A DNA stretch of 24,475 nucleotides from Chloroflexota bacterium (lineage in GTDB: Bacteria > Chloroflexota > Anaerolineae > B4-G1), in assembly GCA_024232355.1 (NCBI GenBank), contig JAAEPW010000262.1, positions 1 to 24,475 of the forward strand. The letters are read 5' to 3'. Every line of letters starts with the position of its first letter. The first letter of the stretch is position 1. Made by a program: the position numbers and the translations under genes. The notes under the pieces were generated by a model that saw nothing but the letters and a program-made list of their open reading frames with translations, made no database searches and was not told where the DNA came from. Shown piece by piece: positions 24,231-24,475 of this stretch.

Positions 24231-24475
24231 TCACTCCACCTGGCCCGGCTCCGCCTGGAAAGGAACCGGGCCAGGTGGAAATTGTTCATTCGCTGACAAT
24301 ACCCTTGTACTCCAAGCCCCCCCACCCCACATTCCACCGCCATTAACAACGGAGGTTTGGAACAAGCTGTAGTAAGGGGCATCCGTGCGCACGAATTGTC
24401 CGAGTTTGCCAGAGCGGATCAGTTCGACACCCAAAAAGACACTCAACAAGTCTGCTATCGCTACCGTTAGTAAAA
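24231..24475 (-). CDS. possible 3' end of a gene entering from the right edge
   Basis: A minus-strand frame is open from the window edge to a TGA at 24231. It reads LLTVAIADLLSVFLGVELIR, then GQFVRTDAPYYSLFQTSVV, then a glycine/tryptophan-rich stretch. The hydrophobic start could be a membrane segment. I do not recognise it. The last 15-16 codons cover the hairpin after the M48 gene, so the frame may be open by chance or the gene may end in its own terminator. Confidence 0.3.
   Translation of the reverse strand, partial: LLTVAIADLLSVFLGVELIRSGKLGQFVRTDAPYYSLFQTSVVNGGGMWGGGAWSTRVLSANEQFPPGPVPFQAEPGQVE
24235..24279 (+). terminator. GC-rich hairpin after the M48 gene
   Basis: A 14-bp perfect stem joins 24235-24248 (TCCACCTGGCCCGG) with 24266-24279 around a 17-nt loop, 30 bp past the M48 stop. 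There is no strong U tract, but the stability and position favour a terminator, perhaps used from both sides. Confidence 0.65.

Overview
The window looks like chromosomal DNA of a Chloroflexota bacterium, probably Anaerolineae-like. This is an inference from gene content and style, not from a marker gene: an exported lipoprotein and an anchored cytochrome with Thr/Pro/Glu tethers, a PadR-PATAN regulator, paired S41 proteases next to smpB, a DsbA-like protein with a Lys/Arg-rich cytosolic tail, strong sigma70-type promoters and frequent GTG starts. No rRNA, tRNA or CRISPR array was seen.

Region 1 (about 350-5290) is the most unusual part. A minus-strand unit encodes a lipoprotein with six rhodanese domains, followed by an exported, C-terminally anchored multiheme cytochrome c. 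The cytochrome frame is open from its signal peptide to its C-terminal membrane anchor except for one in-frame TGA at codon 70. That TGA is followed at once by a 7-bp hairpin with a G-first apical loop 17 nt downstream, as expected of a bacterial SECIS element. The gene is therefore either a candidate selenoprotein cytochrome or a nonsense mutant. A divergent gene (5293-6759) encodes a PadR / PATAN (DUF4388) / winged-helix regulator. Two face-to-face promoters with a small palindrome between them lie in the shared 312-bp gap.

Region 2 (6813-11022) is core metabolism. cysK and a cysE-like gene fused to a C-terminal DUF59/MIP18 domain form a minus-strand cysteine-synthesis operon. It diverges from the plus-strand succinyl-CoA synthetase operon sucC-sucD.

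Region 3 (11094-15618) holds three co-directional genes: a 930-residue polytopic membrane protein with YfhO/GT-C-like features, a UROD-family protein overlapping it by one base, and a membrane-anchored DsbA-like thiol oxidoreductase. A strong hairpin closes this region against the next, convergent unit.

Region 4 (15682-20499, minus strand) holds two tandem S41/CtpA-type proteases, smpB and a conserved-looking protein of unknown function, tightly packed or overlapping. After a structured 248-bp gap comes a separately promoted protein with two S1 domains.

Region 5 (20500-24475) looks accessory. A tyrosine recombinase with an extra coiled-coil-like insertion has a 34-bp palindrome (14-6-14, dif-like layout) placed exactly over its transcription start. 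It is followed by a decayed ISAs1-family transposase fragment and then an M48/HtpX-like membrane metalloprotease with a C-terminal extension. A possible gene end runs in from the right edge.
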